This document shows positions 35,286-43,592 of a stretch of DNA of 64,000 bases, piece after piece. Both the position numbers and the translations under genes were made by a program. The notes below the pieces were generated by a model. That model did not search any database. It was not told the DNA's origin and was given only the letters and a program-made list of their open reading frames with translations. This DNA comes from Paramixta manurensis. GTDB taxonomy: Bacteria; Pseudomonadota; Gammaproteobacteria; Enterobacterales; Enterobacteriaceae. The stretch covers positions 1,488,001-1,552,000 of the forward strand of contig NZ_CP054212.1 in assembly GCF_013285385.1 (NCBI RefSeq), in the 5' to 3' direction. Numbering within the stretch: position 1 is the first letter of the stretch; every line of letters starts with the position of its first letter.

Positions 35286-35346
35286 CGGCCAGCGTCGTCT
35301 GGCCGCTTACCGTAATGTCGATAAACCTCCAGTTATGTGGTTTTTT
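35286..35346 (+). terminator. Possible terminators after ybgE
   Basis: CGGCCAG-CGTCGT-CTGGCCG (35286–35305) lacks a T-run. A weaker hairpin, AAACC/GGTTT (35323–35343), does end in six T residues (35341–35346). Either could limit read-through from the cyd operon into ybgC-tol. Confidence 0.35.
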
Positions 35347-35491
35347 GTCAGGCCAGCGCTAAGATTTATCCCGAAAAGCGCCACGTTTGTCTCTGAGTGA
35401 TAATTATTTTCTCTCCACTCTGGCAATCCATTCCCAAGCCGTTTGCTCTTGCGTATAGTAGCAACGTTTAAATGCATTACCGGGATGTAGA

Positions 35492-35896
35492 GTGAGTACA
35501 ACGCTGTTTCGATGGCCGGTGCGGGTCTACTATGAAGACACCGATGCTGGTGGTGTGGTTTACCACGCTAGCTATATCGCTTTTTATGAACGAGCACGTA
35601 CTGAAATGCTGCGCCAGCACCATTTCAATCAACAGGCGCTGCTGGAACAGCAGGTGGCCTTTGTCGTGCGTCGGATCACGGTTGATTACCTTGCGGTTGC
35701 GCGCCTTGATGATTTGTTGGAAGTCCAAAGCGAGGTGGTCGCAATGAGTAGAACAACCATGACATTCGCACAACGTATCGTGAATGCGGAAGGTAAAGTG
35801 CTCAATGAAGCAGAAGTCCTTATTGCCTGCATCAACCCACATCTAACGAAGCCCATTGCGCTTCCCAAGTCTATTGTCGCGGAGTTCAAGCAGTGA
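35492..35896 (+). CDS. ybgC: Acyl-CoA thioesterase YbgC
   Basis: A 134-residue hot-dog-fold thioesterase and the first gene of the tol-pal cluster. The GTG at 35492 gives the same length and N terminus as E. coli. The active-site motif is YYEDTDAGGVVYHASY with the catalytic Asp. It acts on short-chain acyl-CoA and interacts with acyl carrier protein in E. coli. It overlaps tolQ by four bases. Confidence 0.95.
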   Translation: MSTTLFRWPVRVYYEDTDAGGVVYHASYIAFYERARTEMLRQHHFNQQALLEQQVAFVVRRITVDYLAVARLDDLLEVQSEVVAMSRTTMTFAQRIVNAEGKVLNEAEVLIACINPHLTKPIALPKSIVAEFKQ

Positions 35897-36579
35897 CTGA
35901 CATGAACATTCTTGATTTGTTCCTGAAGGCGAGCCTTCTGGTCAAACTTATCATGTTAATTTTAATCGGGTTTTCCATTGCCTCTTGGGCAATCATCATT
36001 CAACGAACCCGTATCCTGAATGCCGCCGGACGCGAAGCCGAAGCCTTCGAAGATAAGTTCTGGTCCGGTATTGAGCTTTCTCGCCTGTATCAGGAAAGCC
36101 AGGCTCGCCGTGATGAGCTCGGTGGGTCGGAACAAATTTTCTACGCGGGCTTTAAAGAGTTTGCCCGTTTGCATCGTGCCAACAATCACGCGCCGGAAGC
36201 GGTAGTCGAAGGTGCGGGCCGCGCGATGCGTATTTCAATGAATCGAGAGTTGGAAACGCTGGAAACGCATATTCCTTTTCTCGGCACCGTCGGCTCGATC
36301 AGCCCTTATATCGGCCTGTTCGGGACGGTGTGGGGCATCATGCATGCCTTTATCGCGCTGGGTGCCGTGAAGCAGGCGACATTGCAGATGGTGGCGCCAG
36401 GTATCGCGGAAGCGTTGATCGCCACGGCCATTGGCTTGTTTGCCGCCATTCCGGCGGTGATGGCATATAACCGGCTCAATCAGCGCGTGAATAAGCTGGA
36501 ACAGAATTACGATAACTTTATGGAAGAGTTCACGGCTATTCTGCATCGTCAGGCGTTCTCTAGCGAGAACAGCAAGTAA
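35893..36579 (+). CDS. tolQ: Tol-Pal system protein TolQ
   Basis: Inner-membrane channel subunit that, with TolR, uses proton flow to energise TolA. It has 228 residues (E. coli 230) with three membrane helices and starts at GTG 35893, the same codon used by E. coli tolQ. The conserved GTVGSISPYIGLFGTVWGI block (third helix region) is intact. It overlaps the ybgC stop. Confidence 0.96.
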   Translation: MTDMNILDLFLKASLLVKLIMLILIGFSIASWAIIIQRTRILNAAGREAEAFEDKFWSGIELSRLYQESQARRDELGGSEQIFYAGFKEFARLHRANNHAPEAVVEGAGRAMRISMNRELETLETHIPFLGTVGSISPYIGLFGTVWGIMHAFIALGAVKQATLQMVAPGIAEALIATAIGLFAAIPAVMAYNRLNQRVNKLEQNYDNFMEEFTAILHRQAFSSENSK

Positions 36580-36591
36580 GCGGAGGTTGGC

Positions 36592-37020
36592 ATGGCCAGA
36601 ACGCGTGGTCGCCATCGTCGCGACCTGAAGTCTGAAATTAATATCGTTCCCTTACTGGATGTGTTGCTGGTGCTATTGCTGATTTTCATGGCAACCGCGC
36701 CGATCATCACGCAAAGCGTAGAGGTCGATCTGCCGGATGCGACCGATTCGAAGACAGTTTCCAGTGATGATAATCCGCCGGTTATCGTTGAAGTGGCGGG
36801 CGTTGGGCAGTATAGCCTGGTGGTTGATCACGATCGTATGGACCAACTGCCGTCAGAGCAGGTTGTTGCGGAAGCGCAGCGTCGGCTGGAAGCCAATCCG
36901 AAAACCGTGTTTCTGATTGGCGGCGCGAAAGATGTGCCTTACGACGAAATCATCAAAGCGCTGAACTTGCTGCACCAGGCAGGCGTGAAATCAGTCGGTT
37001 TGATGACGCAGCCGATTTAA
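36592..37020 (+). CDS. tolR: Tol-Pal system protein TolR
   Basis: A 142-residue ExbD-like protein with one N-terminal membrane helix and a periplasmic domain. The proton-carrying Asp is in VPLLDVLLVLLLIF (about residue 23). It forms the motor with TolQ, whose gene ends 12 bp upstream. Confidence 0.96.
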   Translation: MARTRGRHRRDLKSEINIVPLLDVLLVLLLIFMATAPIITQSVEVDLPDATDSKTVSSDDNPPVIVEVAGVGQYSLVVDHDRMDQLPSEQVVAEAQRRLEANPKTVFLIGGAKDVPYDEIIKALNLLHQAGVKSVGLMTQPI

Positions 37021-37050
37021 TTAATTCGAACCGTTTTTTGGGAACCGAGA

Positions 37051-38229
37051 GTGTCGAAGGCAACCGAACAGAACGATAAGTTAAAACGTGCCATTATCAT
37101 TTCAGTGATACTGCATATCATTTTGATTGCATTACTGATTTGGAGTTCGTTTAACGAAAACATCGAAGCCAGCGGCGGCGGTGGCGGTAGCGATATTGAT
37201 GCTGTCATGGTCGACCCCGGTGCGGTGGTGGAACAGTACAATCGCCAGCAAAATCAGCAGAGTGATAGCCAGCGTGCCGAGCAGCAGCGCAAAAAGCAGG
37301 CGCAGCAGCAGGCTGAAGAGTTGCAACAGAAGCAAGCTGCCGAGCAACAACGCTTAAAAGAGGTTGAAAAAGAGCGTTTGCAGGCACAGGAAGAGGCAAA
37401 ACAGCAGGCGCAGCAGCAGGCTGAGCAGCAGAAACAAGCGCAGGAAGCAGCAAAACAGGCGCAAGCGCAGCAGAAACAGGCAGAAGCCGCTGCCGCGAAA
37501 GCGAAAGCTGACGCGAAAGCTCAGGCAGATGCGCAAGCCAAGGCCGCAGCTGAGGCGAAGCAGAAAGCTGAAGACGAGGCGAAAAAAGCGGCGGCGGATG
37601 CCAAGAAACAAGCCGATCAGCAGGCGAAAGCTGCCGCTGCGGCCGCCGCGAAACAAAAAGCGGCGGAAGACGCGAAAGCCAAAGCCGCAGCCGATGCGAA
37701 AGCTGCGCAAGAGGCGAAGGAAAAAGCCGCCGAAGAAGCGAAACAAAAAGCGGCGGCTGATGCGAAGAAAAAAGCGGATGCGGCAGCCAAAGCGAAAGCG
37801 GCGGCGGATGCGAAGAAAAAGGCAGCGGCAGAAGCAGCGAAAAACCAAAATGATGTCGATGATCTGTTAGGTGGGTTAACTTCTGGTAAGAATGCGCCGA
37901 AAAGCGGCCAGGCAGGCGGCGGAGCAGCGGGGCAGGGGAATCAGAAAAAATCCGGCGCATCCGGCGCGGCAATTGATAGCTACCTCGGGCAGGTCAAAGG
38001 GGCTATCCAAAGCAAGTTTTACGATGCGGATACGTTTAAAGGGAAAACCTGTGATGTTCGTATTAAACTCGCGCCGGACGGGTTGTTAATCTCAGCGACA
38101 CAGGCCGGTGGCGACCCGGCATTGTGCCAGGCGGCAATTAATGCGGCGCGTATGGCGCGTATTCCGAAACCGCCGAGCCAGGATGTGTATCAAGCGGTGA
38201 AAGAGGCTACGCTGGAGTTTAAGCCTTAA
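37051..38229 (+). CDS. tolA: Tol-Pal system protein TolA
   Basis: Long periplasm-spanning protein of 392 residues (E. coli 421). It has an N-terminal membrane helix with SHLS-like motif (about 13–35), a long helical domain of Lys/Ala/Gln/Glu repeats (about 60–270), and a compact C-terminal domain with CDVRIKLAPDG. The GTG start at 37051 gives MSKATEQNDKLKRAII as in E. coli. The repeat domain is shorter than in E. coli, which is common between genera. Its low complexity produces long antisense reading frames that are not genes. Confidence 0.95.
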   Translation: MSKATEQNDKLKRAIIISVILHIILIALLIWSSFNENIEASGGGGGSDIDAVMVDPGAVVEQYNRQQNQQSDSQRAEQQRKKQAQQQAEELQQKQAAEQQRLKEVEKERLQAQEEAKQQAQQQAEQQKQAQEAAKQAQAQQKQAEAAAAKAKADAKAQADAQAKAAAEAKQKAEDEAKKAAADAKKQADQQAKAAAAAAAKQKAAEDAKAKAAADAKAAQEAKEKAAEEAKQKAAADAKKKADAAAKAKAAADAKKKAAAEAAKNQNDVDDLLGGLTSGKNAPKSGQAGGGAAGQGNQKKSGASGAAIDSYLGQVKGAIQSKFYDADTFKGKTCDVRIKLAPDGLLISATQAGGDPALCQAAINAARMARIPKPPSQDVYQAVKEATLEFKP

Positions 38230-38278
38230 GGATTGGGTCACACGCGGCATGTTGAACTCTGGTTCGCATGCCGTATTC

Positions 38279-38405
38279 TATATCCTAAATAATTCGAGTT
38301 GCAGGAAGGCGGCAAGAGAGTGAATCCCGATGAGCTTACCGCGGTAAGTGATTCGGGTGAGCGAACGTTACCAACGAACCTGCAGCTTGAAGAATGACGG
38401 GTATA
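38279..38405. repeat. ERIC (IRU) element between tolA and tolB
   Basis: The element is exactly 127 bp, the standard ERIC length, with inverted ends TATATCC and GGGTATA. Internal blocks match the two classic ERIC primer regions: GTGAATCCCGATGAGCTTAC is near the left side and GGTAAGTGATTCGGGTGAGCG-like sequence is near the middle. It is an imperfect palindrome able to fold in RNA. Such elements are non-autonomous and confined to intergenic transcribed regions in enterics. Confidence 0.92.
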
Positions 38406-38477
38406 TCGTTTTGCATTAATGGTTGTTGAAACACTGCTATTTATCGTGGACTCATCGGTTCAGATAAGGGAGAGAAG

Positions 38478-39767
38478 ATGAAGCAGGCATTTCGTGTAGC
38501 ATTAAGCTTTTTGCTTTTGTGGGCAGCCGCGCTGCATGCAGAGGTTCGCATTGAAATTACGCAAGGTGTGAACACCGCGCGTCCGATTGGCGTTGTGCCG
38601 TTTAAATGGGATGGTCCGGGCGCGGCGCCGGAAGATATTGGCGGCATTATCGCCGCCGATTTACGTAACAGTGGTAAATTTAATCCATTGGATCGCGCAC
38701 GCCTGCCGCAGCAACCCACGACGGCTGCTGAAGTGCAACCTGCTGCCTGGACGGCGTTAGGTATTGACGCGGTGGTGGTTGGTCAGGTTCAACCAAGCGC
38801 CGATGGTAGCTATCTGGTTTCCTATCAGTTGGTGGATACTTCCGGGTCGCCGGGCACGGTGCTGGCGCAGAACCAGTATAAAGTGACTAAGCAGTGGCTG
38901 CGCTACGCAGCGCATACTGCCAGCGACGAATCTTTTGAAAAGCTGACGGGTATCAAGGGCGCCTTCCGTACGCGTATCGCTTACGTGGTGCAAACCAATG
39001 GCGGCCAGTTCCCGTATGAATTGCGCGTTGCAGATTACGATGGCTACAACCAGTTTGTGGTTCACCGTTCACCGCAGCCGTTAATGTCGCCAGCCTGGTC
39101 GCCAGACGGCAGTAAACTGGCGTATGTGACCTTCGAAAGCGGGCGTTCCGCGTTGGTGGTGCAGACGCTGGCGAATGGCGCGATTAAACAGATAGCTTCG
39201 TTCCCGCGTCACAACGGCGCTCCGGCATTTTCACCGGATGGGACTAAGCTGGCTTTCGCCCTGTCTAAAACAGGCAGCCTGAACCTGTATGTGATGGATC
39301 TTGCATCAGGTCAGATGCGTCAGCTTACCGATGGTCGTTATAATAGTACTGAACCGACCTGGTTCCCGGATAGCCAAAACCTGGCGTATACCTCGGATCA
39401 GGCGGGTCGTCCGCAAATTTATAAAGTCAGTGCCGGCGGCGCGCCGCAGCGTATTACCTGGGAAGGTTCGCAAAACCAGGATGCGGAAGTTAGCACTGAT
39501 GGTAAATCTATGGTGATGATTAGCACCAATGGTGGTGCGCAACACGTCACCAGACAAGATCTGGAAACGGGAGCCGTTCAACAATTAACGGACACGTTCC
39601 TGGATGAGACGCCAAGTCTCGCACCTAACGGCACAATGGTTATCTATAGCTCTACTCAGGGGATGGGTTCCGTGTTGCAGTTGGTTTCGACCGATGGGCG
39701 TTTCAAAGCGCGTCTTCCGGCAACTGATGGACAGGTCAAATTTCCTGCCTGGTCGCCGTATCTGTGA
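38478..39767 (+). CDS. tolB: Tol-Pal system beta propeller repeat protein TolB
   Basis: Periplasmic protein of 429 residues (E. coli 430) that binds Pal and signals to TolA during outer-membrane constriction. A signal peptide ends near AALHA. An N-terminal alpha/beta domain (to about 160) is followed by a six-blade propeller with repeats such as MSPAWSPDGSKLAYV, APAFSPDGTKLAFA and EPTWFPDSQNLAYT. It is separated from tolA by the ERIC element. Confidence 0.96.
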   Translation: MKQAFRVALSFLLLWAAALHAEVRIEITQGVNTARPIGVVPFKWDGPGAAPEDIGGIIAADLRNSGKFNPLDRARLPQQPTTAAEVQPAAWTALGIDAVVVGQVQPSADGSYLVSYQLVDTSGSPGTVLAQNQYKVTKQWLRYAAHTASDESFEKLTGIKGAFRTRIAYVVQTNGGQFPYELRVADYDGYNQFVVHRSPQPLMSPAWSPDGSKLAYVTFESGRSALVVQTLANGAIKQIASFPRHNGAPAFSPDGTKLAFALSKTGSLNLYVMDLASGQMRQLTDGRYNSTEPTWFPDSQNLAYTSDQAGRPQIYKVSAGGAPQRITWEGSQNQDAEVSTDGKSMVMISTNGGAQHVTRQDLETGAVQQLTDTFLDETPSLAPNGTMVIYSSTQGMGSVLQLVSTDGRFKARLPATDGQVKFPAWSPYL

Positions 39768-39810
39768 TGCATGTGTAAATATGTATGGCAAACAATAATA
39801 GGATTTAGAA

Positions 39811-40326
39811 ATGCAACTGAACAAAGTGCTGAAAGGGTTAATGCTGGCACTGCCAGTGATCGCTGTGGCGGCTTGTAGCTCACACAAAAACAATAATAAC
39901 GACCAGACCAACGGTGCTGGCGCTGACGGTGCTTACGGCAACGGCGCTAACGGTAACATGTCTTCTGAAGAGCAGGCTCGCCTGCAGATGCAAGAACTGC
40001 AGAAGAACAACATCGTTTACTTTGATCTGGATAAATATGACATCCGTTCTGACTTCGCTCAGATGCTGGATGCGCACGCAGCATTCCTGCGTAGCAACCC
40101 GTCTTACAAAGTGACTGTTGAAGGTCATGCGGATGAGCGTGGCACGCCGGAATACAACATCGCGTTGGGCGAACGTCGCGCAACAGCGGTGAAAATGTAC
40201 CTGCAGGGCAAAGGCGTTTCTGCCGATCAGATCTCTATCGTTTCTTATGGTAAAGAGAAGCCGGCTGTTCTGGGCCACGACGAAGCGGCATATGCCAAAA
40301 ACCGTCGTGCCGTACTGGTATACTAA
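39811..40326 (+). CDS. pal: Peptidoglycan-associated lipoprotein Pal
   Basis: Outer-membrane lipoprotein, 171 residues. The lipobox is VAAC with Cys22, followed by a Gly/Asn-rich linker. The OmpA-like domain (about 60–171) has the peptidoglycan-binding motif in VEGHADERGTPEYNIALGERRA. It partners with TolB and TolA in cell-envelope constriction. Confidence 0.97.
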   Translation: MQLNKVLKGLMLALPVIAVAACSSHKNNNNDQTNGAGADGAYGNGANGNMSSEEQARLQMQELQKNNIVYFDLDKYDIRSDFAQMLDAHAAFLRSNPSYKVTVEGHADERGTPEYNIALGERRATAVKMYLQGKGVSADQISIVSYGKEKPAVLGHDEAAYAKNRRAVLVY

Positions 40327-40335
40327 GAGAGTCAC

Positions 40336-41139
40336 ATGATTAGTAGCTTCAGACCTCACCTGTTGAGTCTGTCGTTACTGATTGGCGTAGCGGCCCCCTG
40401 GGCCGCTAATGCCCAGGCAGCAATCAGTAGCGTCGGCTCAGGCTCGGTAGAAGACCGGGTCACTACGCTTGAGCGTATTTCTAATGCTCAGGCCCAGCTT
40501 CTTCAACAACTTCAGCAGCAACTCAGCGACACGCAAAATGATATTGATTCTCTACGCGGGCAAATCCAGGAGAATACTTATCAGTTGAACCAGGTTGTTG
40601 AGCGCCAGAAGCAGATTTATCAGCAGATGGATAGCCTAAGCAGTAACGGTAACGCGCAGGGCGCTTCGACTGGCGCGGCTGCCGCTGCCGGCGGCGCAGC
40701 AGCAGCTGGCGGCGATAGTAGCGGTGCGGCTGGTACGCCAGCCTCTTCTGCTCCGGTTCAAAGCGGCGATGCGAATACCGATTACAATAATGCGGTGGCA
40801 TTGGTGCTGGAGAAAAAACAGTACGATCAAGCCATTGCCGCTTTTCAGGCTTTCGTTAAAAAATACCCGGATTCGACTTACCAGCCAAACGCCAATTACT
40901 GGCTTGGGCAGTTGAATTACAACAAGGGTAAAAAGGATGATGCCGCTTACTATTTTGCCACGGTGGTGAAGAATTACCCGAAATCGCCAAAGAGCCCGGA
41001 AGCGCTGTTTAAGGTTGGGGTGATCATGCAGGATAAAGGCGATAAGGCGAAGGCAAAAGCCGTCTATCAGCAAGTAGTCAAACAGTATCCCAATACCGAA
41101 TCGGCAAAGCAGGCGCAAAAACGCGCTGCCACGCTGTAA
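40336..41139 (+). CDS. cpoB: Cell division coordinator CpoB
   Basis: Periplasmic protein of 267 residues (E. coli 263) that links PBP1B activity with Tol function during division. A signal peptide ends near AANAQA. An N-terminal coiled coil for trimerisation (about 35–90, with QAQLLQQLQQQL) leads to an Ala/Gly/Ser-rich linker (about 97–135). The C-terminal TPR repeats follow (for example YDQAIAAFQAFVKKYPDS). It is the last gene of the tol-pal cluster. Confidence 0.95.
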   Translation: MISSFRPHLLSLSLLIGVAAPWAANAQAAISSVGSGSVEDRVTTLERISNAQAQLLQQLQQQLSDTQNDIDSLRGQIQENTYQLNQVVERQKQIYQQMDSLSSNGNAQGASTGAAAAAGGAAAAGGDSSGAAGTPASSAPVQSGDANTDYNNAVALVLEKKQYDQAIAAFQAFVKKYPDSTYQPNANYWLGQLNYNKGKKDDAAYYFATVVKNYPKSPKSPEALFKVGVIMQDKGDKAKAKAVYQQVVKQYPNTESAKQAQKRAATL

Positions 41140-41303
41140 TTGCGATGACTTGACCGGATTTCGGTGGATTTCTGGTCTTGCCGCATGAAAGGTAAGCAGT
41201 TGAAGCCTTTAACGGAAAATAGTGGTTGCGCTGGAAACTCAAATCAGTAATATATGCCGCCGTTGACAGGGGATAACGCAAGGCGTTCCGGTCAGCGATA
41301 AGT

Positions 41304-41379
41304 GGGTCGTTAGCTCAGTTGGTAGAGCAGTTGACTTTTAATCAATTGGTCGCAGGTTCGAATCCTGCACGACCCACCA
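41304..41379 (+). tRNA. tRNA-Lys (UUU), copy 1
   Basis: A 76-base gene with a complete cloverleaf and encoded CCA. The anticodon loop is CTTTTAA (anticodon TTT). The sequence is the same as the E. coli tRNA-Lys as I recall it. A cluster of Lys tRNAs after cpoB (ybgF) is also found in E. coli. Confidence 0.98.
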
Positions 41380-41435
41380 CTTTAGCGTTGATAGCCGTTT
41401 CTCATCGCCCGGCAGAATAAAGAAAACCGCACAGC

Positions 41436-41511
41436 GGGTCGTTAGCTCAGTTGGTAGAGCAGTTGACTTTTAATCAATTGGTCGCAGGTTCGAATCCTGC
41501 ACGACCCACCA
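41436..41511 (+). tRNA. tRNA-Lys (UUU), copy 2
   Basis: Identical to copy 1. The 34 or so bases before it (from 41402) recur almost unchanged before copy 3 (41707–41740), so copies arose by duplication of a tRNA-plus-spacer unit. Its 3' end is the start of a 60-bp direct repeat. Confidence 0.98.
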
Positions 41512-41693
41512 CTTCAAAGTTGGTTTGGCGTTAAATCGTGAAGGAAGCGAACCTGCAGTAGGTTCGAGTCGAGCGAAAGCGAGACAACGTTGCCAGCGGC
41601 AACGGCCCGCAGGGCGAGGCCAGAGGCCGAGTCATCCTGCACGACCCACCACTTCAAAGTTGGTTTGGCGTTAAATCGTGAAGGAAGCGAACC
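41494..41693 (+). repeat. 60-bp direct repeat carrying the tRNA-Lys 3' end
   Basis: Positions 41494–41553 and 41634–41693 are identical over 60 bases. Both begin with the last 18 bases of tRNA-Lys (ATCCTGCACGACCCACCA) and continue into the same downstream spacer. The period is 140 bp. The second copy therefore carries an orphan tRNA tail with no tRNA body. Confidence 0.93.
41560..41651 (+). repeat. tRNA-tail element, copy 1
   Basis: A 92-bp element. It begins AGGTTCGA, like the tRNA T-arm, and ends TCCTGCACGACCCACCA, like the tRNA 3' end. A GC-rich insert of about 67 bp lies between the two, in the T-loop. The insert contains the hairpins GTTGCC-AGC-GGCAAC and GCCC-GCA-GGGC. Copy 2 differs at only two of 92 positions. 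Confidence 0.88.
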
Positions 41694-41740
41694 CACGGTT
41701 GGTTTTCATCGCCCGGCGAAAATAAAGAAAACCGCACAGC

Positions 41741-41816
41741 GGGTCGTTAGCTCAGTTGGTAGAGCAGTTGACTTTTAATCAATTGGTCGCAGGTTCGAAT
41801 CCTGCACGACCCACCA
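41741..41816 (+). tRNA. tRNA-Lys (UUU), copy 3
   Basis: Identical to copies 1 and 2 and the last complete tRNA of the cluster. A strong terminator begins 7 bases after its CCA end. Confidence 0.98.
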
Positions 41817-41822
41817 ATGTAG

Positions 41823-41847
41823 AAAGGCGCCCTAAAGGCGCCTTTTT
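41823..41847 (+). terminator. Terminator of the tRNA-Lys cluster
   Basis: AGGCGCC-CTAAA-GGCGCCT with a five-base T-run directly after tRNA-Lys copy 3. Confidence 0.9.
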
Positions 41848-41880
41848 GCTACGCTAATTCGGCAGGGTTCGAACCGTAAA

Positions 41881-41972
41881 AGGTTCGAGTCGAGCGAAGG
41901 CGAGACAACGTTGCCAGCGGCAACGGCCCGCAGGGCGAGGCCAAAGGCCGAGTCATCCTGCACGACCCACCA
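41881..41972 (+). repeat. tRNA-tail element, copy 2
   Basis: A 92-bp element equal to 41560–41651 with two substitutions. It lies beyond the first terminator, so it is not part of a mature tRNA. It again ends with the 17-base tRNA-Lys 3' end including CCA. Confidence 0.88.
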
Positions 41973-41978
41973 ATGTAG

Positions 41979-42014
41979 AAAGGCGCTCTAAAGGCGCTCT
42001 AAAGGCGCCTTTTT
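41979..42014 (+). terminator. Duplicated, expanded terminator
   Basis: Second copy of the terminator with AGGCGC pairing to GCGCCT and a longer loop caused by an extra AAGGCGCTCT unit, followed by a T-run. It can act on any transcript reading through copy 2 of the tail element. Confidence 0.7.
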
Positions 42015-42061
42015 GCTACGCTAATTCGGCAGGGTTCGAACCGTAAAAGGTTCGAGTCGAG

Positions 42062-43534
42062 CTAGCCCTGTTTCTGTTTCTCCGGCGTCAAATTTTTCCA
42101 AATATGCAACACCGCATAACTACGCCACGGTTGCCAACCGACAGACAACGCTTCCGCCTGTTTCGCACTCACGCCACCCAAATTATTACGCACTGCAATA
42201 TCATCGGCCGGAAAGGCATCAGGCCAACGTAAGGCACGCATTGCGATATATTGCGCCGTCCAGTTACCAATCCCCGGTAACGCAAGTAATTGTGCAATCA
42301 TCCCTTCAGGATGAGCACTGGCATCCAATACCAGTTCTCCCGAGGCACAGGTCTGCGCTAACGCCATAATGCAGCGTGAACGTGCGCTAACAATGCCGAG
42401 GCTGGCAATATCATCAAGCGTAGCGGTCGCCACGCGCCCCGCTAAAGGCGTCAGCCGGGTAAGCGACGGGAAAGGCGTATTGATACTCTCGCCAAAGGCA
42501 TTAACAAACCGACCGCCCAGCGTCGTTGCCGCTTTTACCGTGATTTGCTGGCCGAGAATCGCCCGTATTGTCATTTCAAAACCATCAAATGCGCCCGGTA
42601 CCCGCAAGCCAGGATTTTTGCTAATACTGTCACGCAATAAGGGATCTTGCTGTAGGTGACGGTCGATGCTGTCAGGATGCGCATTAAGATCGAACAGATG
42701 ACGTAAACGCCGCAACAACGCAGGTAATGCGCCGATCAACGAATGGGTAAACTCCACCTGTAAAGCATGCTTGCCCGGCACTTGCGTTACGCGTACCCAG
42801 CCGCGATAAGCTCCCAGACGTACGGTGCGGGTATAGCTTTGGTCATCAACGATCTCGACCTCTTTTAGCGCACGTAGTTGAAGAAAAGCCAGCATCGCCG
42901 ACCAATCATAAGGCGGCCGATAACTTAGCTGTAGACAGGAGGTTTCGCTCTCGATGATGCCGTGCGAAGCTTCACCGGCTTCTTTGCGCAACCTGCCCGG
43001 CGGCATCCGATAGCAGGCATTAAACACATCATTAAAGCGCCGCAAACTGGCAAAGCCGCTGGCAAAGGCGACCTCGGTGATCGGCAAACGGGTTTCGGTC
43101 AACAATTGTTTAGCGAGTAACAGCCGACGTGTTTGCCTGAGTTCCAGTGGGGAAACGCCCAACTCTTTTTGTACGATACGCCGCAATTGTCGTAGGCTAA
43201 GGTTGAACTGTGCGGCAATACCCTCCAAATTACCAACCTGTTCGATTAGCCCTTCCTCAATGCGTTGAATGAGTAAATCAGCGATGCGGTGCGCATTATC
43301 GACCGGAGCATTACCCGGCGCTAATTCAGGTCGACAGCGTAAGCAGGGGCGAAATGAGGCTTTCTCTGCGGCTTCGGCACTGGCGAAAAACAGGCAGTTT
43401 TCCTTGCGTGGTGGCTTCACCGGGCAAATCGGGCGACAATAGATACCGGTTGACGTCACGCCGACAAAAAAAACGCCATCGAAGCGCGCATCGCGCGACG
43501 TTAGCGCCTGATACGCTGCATTCTGATCAATCAT
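42062..43534 (-). CDS. alkA: Ada-type sensor/AraC regulator fused to AlkA 3-methyladenine DNA glycosylase
   Basis: A 490-residue fusion. Residues 1–75 are an Ada metal-binding domain with all four cysteines (C33, C37, C64, C67), where C33 corresponds to the methyl-accepting Cys38 of E. coli Ada. Residues about 80–190 form an AraC-type double helix-turn-helix. From about 200 there is an AlkA N-terminal domain and a helix-hairpin-helix glycosylase with LPGIGNWTAQYIAMR and the catalytic Asp in PADDIAVR. It would sense methyl phosphotriesters, activate repair genes and excise alkylated bases. The Ada methyltransferase domain is missing and is supplied by the divergent neighbour. The stop codon touches the tRNA-tail repeats. 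Confidence 0.9.
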   Translation of the reverse strand: MIDQNAAYQALTSRDARFDGVFFVGVTSTGIYCRPICPVKPPRKENCLFFASAEAAEKASFRPCLRCRPELAPGNAPVDNAHRIADLLIQRIEEGLIEQVGNLEGIAAQFNLSLRQLRRIVQKELGVSPLELRQTRRLLLAKQLLTETRLPITEVAFASGFASLRRFNDVFNACYRMPPGRLRKEAGEASHGIIESETSCLQLSYRPPYDWSAMLAFLQLRALKEVEIVDDQSYTRTVRLGAYRGWVRVTQVPGKHALQVEFTHSLIGALPALLRRLRHLFDLNAHPDSIDRHLQQDPLLRDSISKNPGLRVPGAFDGFEMTIRAILGQQITVKAATTLGGRFVNAFGESINTPFPSLTRLTPLAGRVATATLDDIASLGIVSARSRCIMALAQTCASGELVLDASAHPEGMIAQLLALPGIGNWTAQYIAMRALRWPDAFPADDIAVRNNLGGVSAKQAEALSVGWQPWRSYAVLHIWKNLTPEKQKQG

Positions 43535-43592
43535 AATTACGCTTCCTTAAAGGTCGTAGGTAGCACTGTAGGCGAAACGTCACGATAAAACC

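Larger units (their letters stand above)
41816..42062 (+). repeat. 156-bp tandem duplication of terminator, linker and tRNA-tail element
   Basis: The unit 41816–41971 starts again at 41972 and runs to 42062. The second unit has an extra 11–12 bp copy of AAGGCGCTCT in its terminator. It stops inside the T-arm fragment (AGGTTCGAGTCGAGC, 42048–42062), exactly where the stop codon of the minus-strand alkA-type gene begins. The layout resembles the tRNA-tail repeats of the E. coli tyrT locus. Confidence 0.88.

Noticed and set aside
37205..37972. Long antisense and alternate-frame ORFs over tolA
   Set aside because: They arise from the Lys/Ala/Gln/Glu repeat composition of the TolA helical domain and give Arg/Leu/Phe-rich nonsense proteins.
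41514..41778. Two short open frames across the tRNA-tail repeats (41514–41696 minus, 41590–41778 plus)
   Set aside because: They read through repeated tRNA tails and spacers, overlap a tRNA gene in one case, and have no ribosome-binding site. They are artefacts of repeat composition.
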